NCBI GenBank assembly: GCA_913009765.1
Contig: CAJVYT010000014.1
Location: forward strand, 1 to 26,623
Length of the DNA: 26,623 nt
Direction: 5' to 3'
Source of the DNA: an uncultured candidate division Zixibacteria bacterium
GTDB lineage: Bacteria; Zixibacteria; MSB-5A5; GN15; FEB-12
Made by a program: the position numbers and the translations under genes. The stretch's first letter is position 1. Every line of letters begins with the position of its first letter. The notes beneath the pieces are model-generated. The model made no database searches, was not told the DNA's origin, and saw nothing but the letters and a program-made list of their open reading frames with translations. Of this stretch, positions 24,168-26,623 are shown piece by piece.

Positions 24168-26623
24168 AACCTATTATGTCCGCACTGATGGTAATGACTC
24201 TAATTTGGGCACTACTAATTCAAGCGGTGGTGCTTGGGGTAGTATTGGTAAATGTGGTTCTACTTTGGTTGCTGGTGATGTTTGTCGTATTCAGTCTGGG
24301 ACTTATACTCATAATCACACTACATTCGGGAACTCTGGTAATAGTACAGCATGGATTAACTATGTTGGCGATGGCCTTGTTGTAATGGATGGTGTGGATT
24401 ATACTGGTAATGGTTTTGCTTTTAGTTATGGGATTAGTACAAACTACACAAATGTCTCTGGTTTGACTATCAAACGATACAGTATCGGTATTGATGGAAA
24501 TCAGGCTCAAGTAGATTTCTTCCAGTTACATGATATAATTATAAGAGATACTGGGGATACTTCGATTGAATTTGAGTCTATGGCGGCTTCAAATATCACA
24601 ATAGATGGATACACTCAAATTAACACTTCGGAAATGGATTTTAGTTTTGGTGGTGGTAAGAACTGTGGAGATATTTTAATTCAGAATTTTAATCTTACTG
24701 ATACAGGTTCGATGAGATTCGATAATTGTGCTGGTATAACAATCAAAGATGGAACTATTACAAACACTAATTCTGATGGGTTGAAAATAAGAGAGGGTAG
24801 TAGTAATATTCTTCTTGAAAACATAACTGTAAACGGGACTGGTTGGCATGGGTTTGGTATTTGGGACAACACTGGTGATGCAGCAGGTTGCTGCAATAAC
24901 ATCAACAATGTGACGGTTAGACACAATACGATTACTTATTATGAACATAATGCAGTTGATATTGTTGCTTTTAATGTGAGTGTTTATAATAATACAATCA
25001 TATCAGACAGTGGGACAAGCGGAAGTAATGGAATTTATTTTCAGGATAGAGGTGGAGACATACTTGTTGTAAATAATACTGTTACCAGTCCAAATAGTAG
25101 TGATGCCTTATCAAACGGTATTATAATGGATGGGACTTGCGGTCTTTGTGCCGAGTTTTATAATGTCACAATCACAAATAACACTTTTATAAACTCTACA
25201 ATAGGTATGGACATCAAGGCTTATAATGTAACAATCCAAGATAATACAATAATCGACCAAGGAGGGTATCTAGATACATATATTAAAAACCGTAAAGAAG
25301 GTACAAATTTTGATTACATAAATAATACCCAAGTTGGCGGAGTTAGGTCTTATGATGATGTCGGGACAACTACAATATTAGACCAAAATCCAACACAATC
25401 AGCTTTCTATGTCAGAGTTGATTATGGCAATGTTACAGTTGGCTATACAAAAGGGAATATATTTACAAAGTCTGTGGATAATGGTTATTGTTGGGGCGGT
25501 TCACTTATTGATACTTCGTTTTGGACACCCACCAGAAGTTCTTTTTATATGAGTTCGAATCGTTCTGGTGGGGGGTGTTATGTAGCAGCCAATGTAGTGA
25601 AATATAACTCAACCCTGCATCCAAGCAATAATAATTTGACAGTCACATCGTTTAGCTCTTCCGGGATGACTATAGATTACAATGGAAATGATATAAACCA
25701 GGTTGATTTTACCTTATCTACGGGCGACTCTATTAACAACTTCGACATAACAATAACCGGGGTTTTAGATACTACAACGCTTGTATTATATGATTCCAAT
25801 AACAATCTCCTTGACAACCAAACAGAATCTGGCGGATCAATAACATTCAACGATAACCTAAACGCGGGAAGCTATTACATATTAAGATCCGGAGCTGCTC
25901 CAACAACCACCACAACAACTTCCACCACAACCACGTCAACGAGCACGACTAGCACTTCAACTACTTCTACTTCCAGCACGACAACGTCTTCCACCACATC
26001 ATCTACAAGCACCACCAGTTCAACAAGCACTACTTCGACGAGCACGTCTTCAACATCATCCACCACGTCAACTAGTAGTACTACGACCACGACCACCCTA
26101 GCCTCAGAAGGGCCCCCTTCCTTTCAAATCTACCCCTGTGGAGGCGGGGGAATCGGAGGTGACGGAGAAGGAGGACAGGGCAGCGGCGAGTCTGCTAAAG
26201 CCTGCACTGTTAGCACTAGCTATGTATATGTTAATGCTACTCTATCTGAAACGCCGGACTGGATCAGAATAGAATGGAACGGGTCAAACGAAACAATGAC
26301 CGGCACCGGCACAACCTGGGGCAAAAACAAAACCGGGCTCTCTGAGGGAAACTACACCTTCCAGATCCACGCAAACGACAGCTCCGGCAACATGAACACC
26401 AGCAGCCTTTACACTGTTACAGTTGATTTCAGCGCCACAACCAGCACTACAACGACAACCACCCTGGGCACAACGACAACCACTGTTGCCAGCAGCGGCG
26501 GAGGATCAGGCGCATCAGGCGGCGCAGGCGGAAGCCTGGCATCAAGCATCTTCGAAGGCAGAGGCCTAATCACAGAAGACGACCTCATAGGGGTTATGGT
26601 CTACCTGGGACACGACTACGGCG
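24064..26623 (+). CDS. Secreted beta-helix surface protein with Thr/Ser linkers (5' part, runs off the window)
   Basis: The frame is open from ATG 24064 to the window end, 853 codons, so the protein is C-terminally incomplete here. Order: basic N-terminus and signal peptide (core IIFVAIAALTFCLILA, cleavage near ASA-TT, residue ~35); a long stretch of parallel beta-helix-like repeats (~residues 38-480) full of N-N-T, N-V-T and N-G-T sequons; a beta-sandwich-like segment to ~610; a Thr/Ser linker (615-678); a Gly-rich Cys-bearing patch; an Ig-like domain (~710-785, WIRIEWNGSNETMTG, YTFQIHANDSSGN); a second Thr linker and Gly/Ser stretch; then GLITEDDLIG. It is probably a glycosylated envelope or adhesin-like protein, perhaps an acceptor for the glycan made by this locus. 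The codons switch from A/T-ending to C-ending near 26100. Confidence 0.88.
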   Translation, partial: MQTHSIFRTQKNKIIFVAIAALTFCLILASSASATTYYVRTDGNDSNLGTTNSSGGAWGSIGKCGSTLVAGDVCRIQSGTYTHNHTTFGNSGNSTAWINYVGDGLVVMDGVDYTGNGFAFSYGISTNYTNVSGLTIKRYSIGIDGNQAQVDFFQLHDIIIRDTGDTSIEFESMAASNITIDGYTQINTSEMDFSFGGGKNCGDILIQNFNLTDTGSMRFDNCAGITIKDGTITNTNSDGLKIREGSSNILLENITVNGTGWHGFGIWDNTGDAAGCCNNINNVTVRHNTITYYEHNAVDIVAFNVSVYNNTIISDSGTSGSNGIYFQDRGGDILVVNNTVTSPNSSDALSNGIIMDGTCGLCAEFYNVTITNNTFINSTIGMDIKAYNVTIQDNTIIDQGGYLDTYIKNRKEGTNFDYINNTQVGGVRSYDDVGTTTILDQNPTQSAFYVRVDYGNVTVGYTKGNIFTKSVDNGYCWGGSLIDTSFWTPTRSSFYMSSNRSGGGCYVAANVVKYNSTLHPSNNNLTVTSFSSSGMTIDYNGNDINQVDFTLSTGDSINNFDITITGVLDTTTLVLYDSNNNLLDNQTESGGSITFNDNLNAGSYYILRSGAAPTTTTTTSTTTTSTSTTSTSTTSTSSTTTSSTTSSTSTTSSTSTTSTSTSSTSSTTSTSSTTTTTTLASEGPPSFQIYPCGGGGIGGDGEGGQGSGESAKACTVSTSYVYVNATLSETPDWIRIEWNGSNETMTGTGTTWGKNKTGLSEGNYTFQIHANDSSGNMNTSSLYTVTVDFSATTSTTTTTTLGTTTTTVASSGGGSGASGGAGGSLASSIFEGRGLITEDDLIGVMVYLGHDYG
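25906..26097 (+). repeat. Low-complexity Thr/Ser linker coding repeat
   Basis: About 64 codons almost all ACN or TCN/AGY encode an unbroken Thr/Ser tract, with synonymous variety showing selection for the amino acids rather than recent triplet expansion. Such tracts are extended, often O-glycosylated stalks. A second, shorter Thr tract follows at ~26443-26490. Confidence 0.9.

Noticed and set aside
24155..24385. Hydrophobic 76-residue forward frame
   Set aside because: It is an out-of-frame shadow of the beta-helix gene, whose own frame is open for 853 codons.
25875..26096. Val-rich reverse-strand frame of 73 residues
   Set aside because: It is the antisense of the Thr/Ser linker; ACN codons read backwards give GTN/GTNG valines. 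No start signals.
1..26623. CRISPR arrays, complete insertion sequences, tRNA or rRNA genes
   Set aside because: No regularly spaced repeats, no transposase gene and no tRNA-like or rRNA-like sequence was seen on either strand.

Overview
The window is a surface-glycan (cell-envelope polysaccharide or glycolipid) biosynthesis locus, followed by the start of a large secreted surface protein. The organism is probably an archaeon. Three things point that way: Shine-Dalgarno-like motifs of the GGTGA/GGAGG type, AT-rich TATA-like boxes, and a giant exported protein with a Thr/Ser linker, many N-x-S/T sequons and Ig-like domains, as in archaeal envelope proteins. There is no rRNA, tRNA or other phylogenetic marker, so the lineage cannot be fixed and a bacterial origin is not strictly excluded.

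Region 1 (52-8977) is a compact co-directional run with gaps of 1-25 bases or short overlaps. It holds a radical SAM protein, a family 2 glycosyltransferase (GT2) with a membrane tail, an ATP-grasp ligase, a PIG-L/LmbE-type deacetylase, a DUF362 protein, a Gfo/Idh/MocA sugar oxidoreductase, a second GT2 and a polytopic GT-C-like membrane protein. It looks like an operon that makes and decorates an unusual sugar. Region 2 (9039-13459) is visibly more AT-rich: a family 4 glycosyltransferase (GT4), a nucleotide-sugar 6-dehydrogenase, a Wzx/TuaB-type flippase and a small unknown ORF.

Region 3 (13546-17385) has the only reverse-strand gene, an FkbM-type methyltransferase, then a PLOD/GT25-like glycosyltransferase, a scar of gene fragments and a second, diverged copy of the flippase. 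Region 4 (17502-23730) has a sulfotransferase, a sulfatase/alkaline-phosphatase-superfamily enzyme, the 3' stub of a polysaccharide pyruvyl transferase, a GT4, a GT2 and a second PIG-L deacetylase. Region 5 (24064 to the window end) is the open 5' portion of a beta-helix surface protein of more than 853 residues.

The genes fit one pathway: precursor synthesis (dehydrogenase, oxidoreductase, deacetylases, ligase), assembly (six or so glycosyltransferases), decoration (sulfate, methyl, perhaps pyruvate or phosphate) and export (flippases, GT-C protein). The most notable feature is structural. The locus is littered with decayed gene pieces and holds two pairs of direct repeats. One pair (dehydrogenase tail + lost gene start + flippase) brackets about 4.2 kb. 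The other (leader + signal peptide of the surface protein) brackets about 2.5 kb. This suggests ongoing cassette shuffling of surface-glycan genes by duplication, deletion and recombination.
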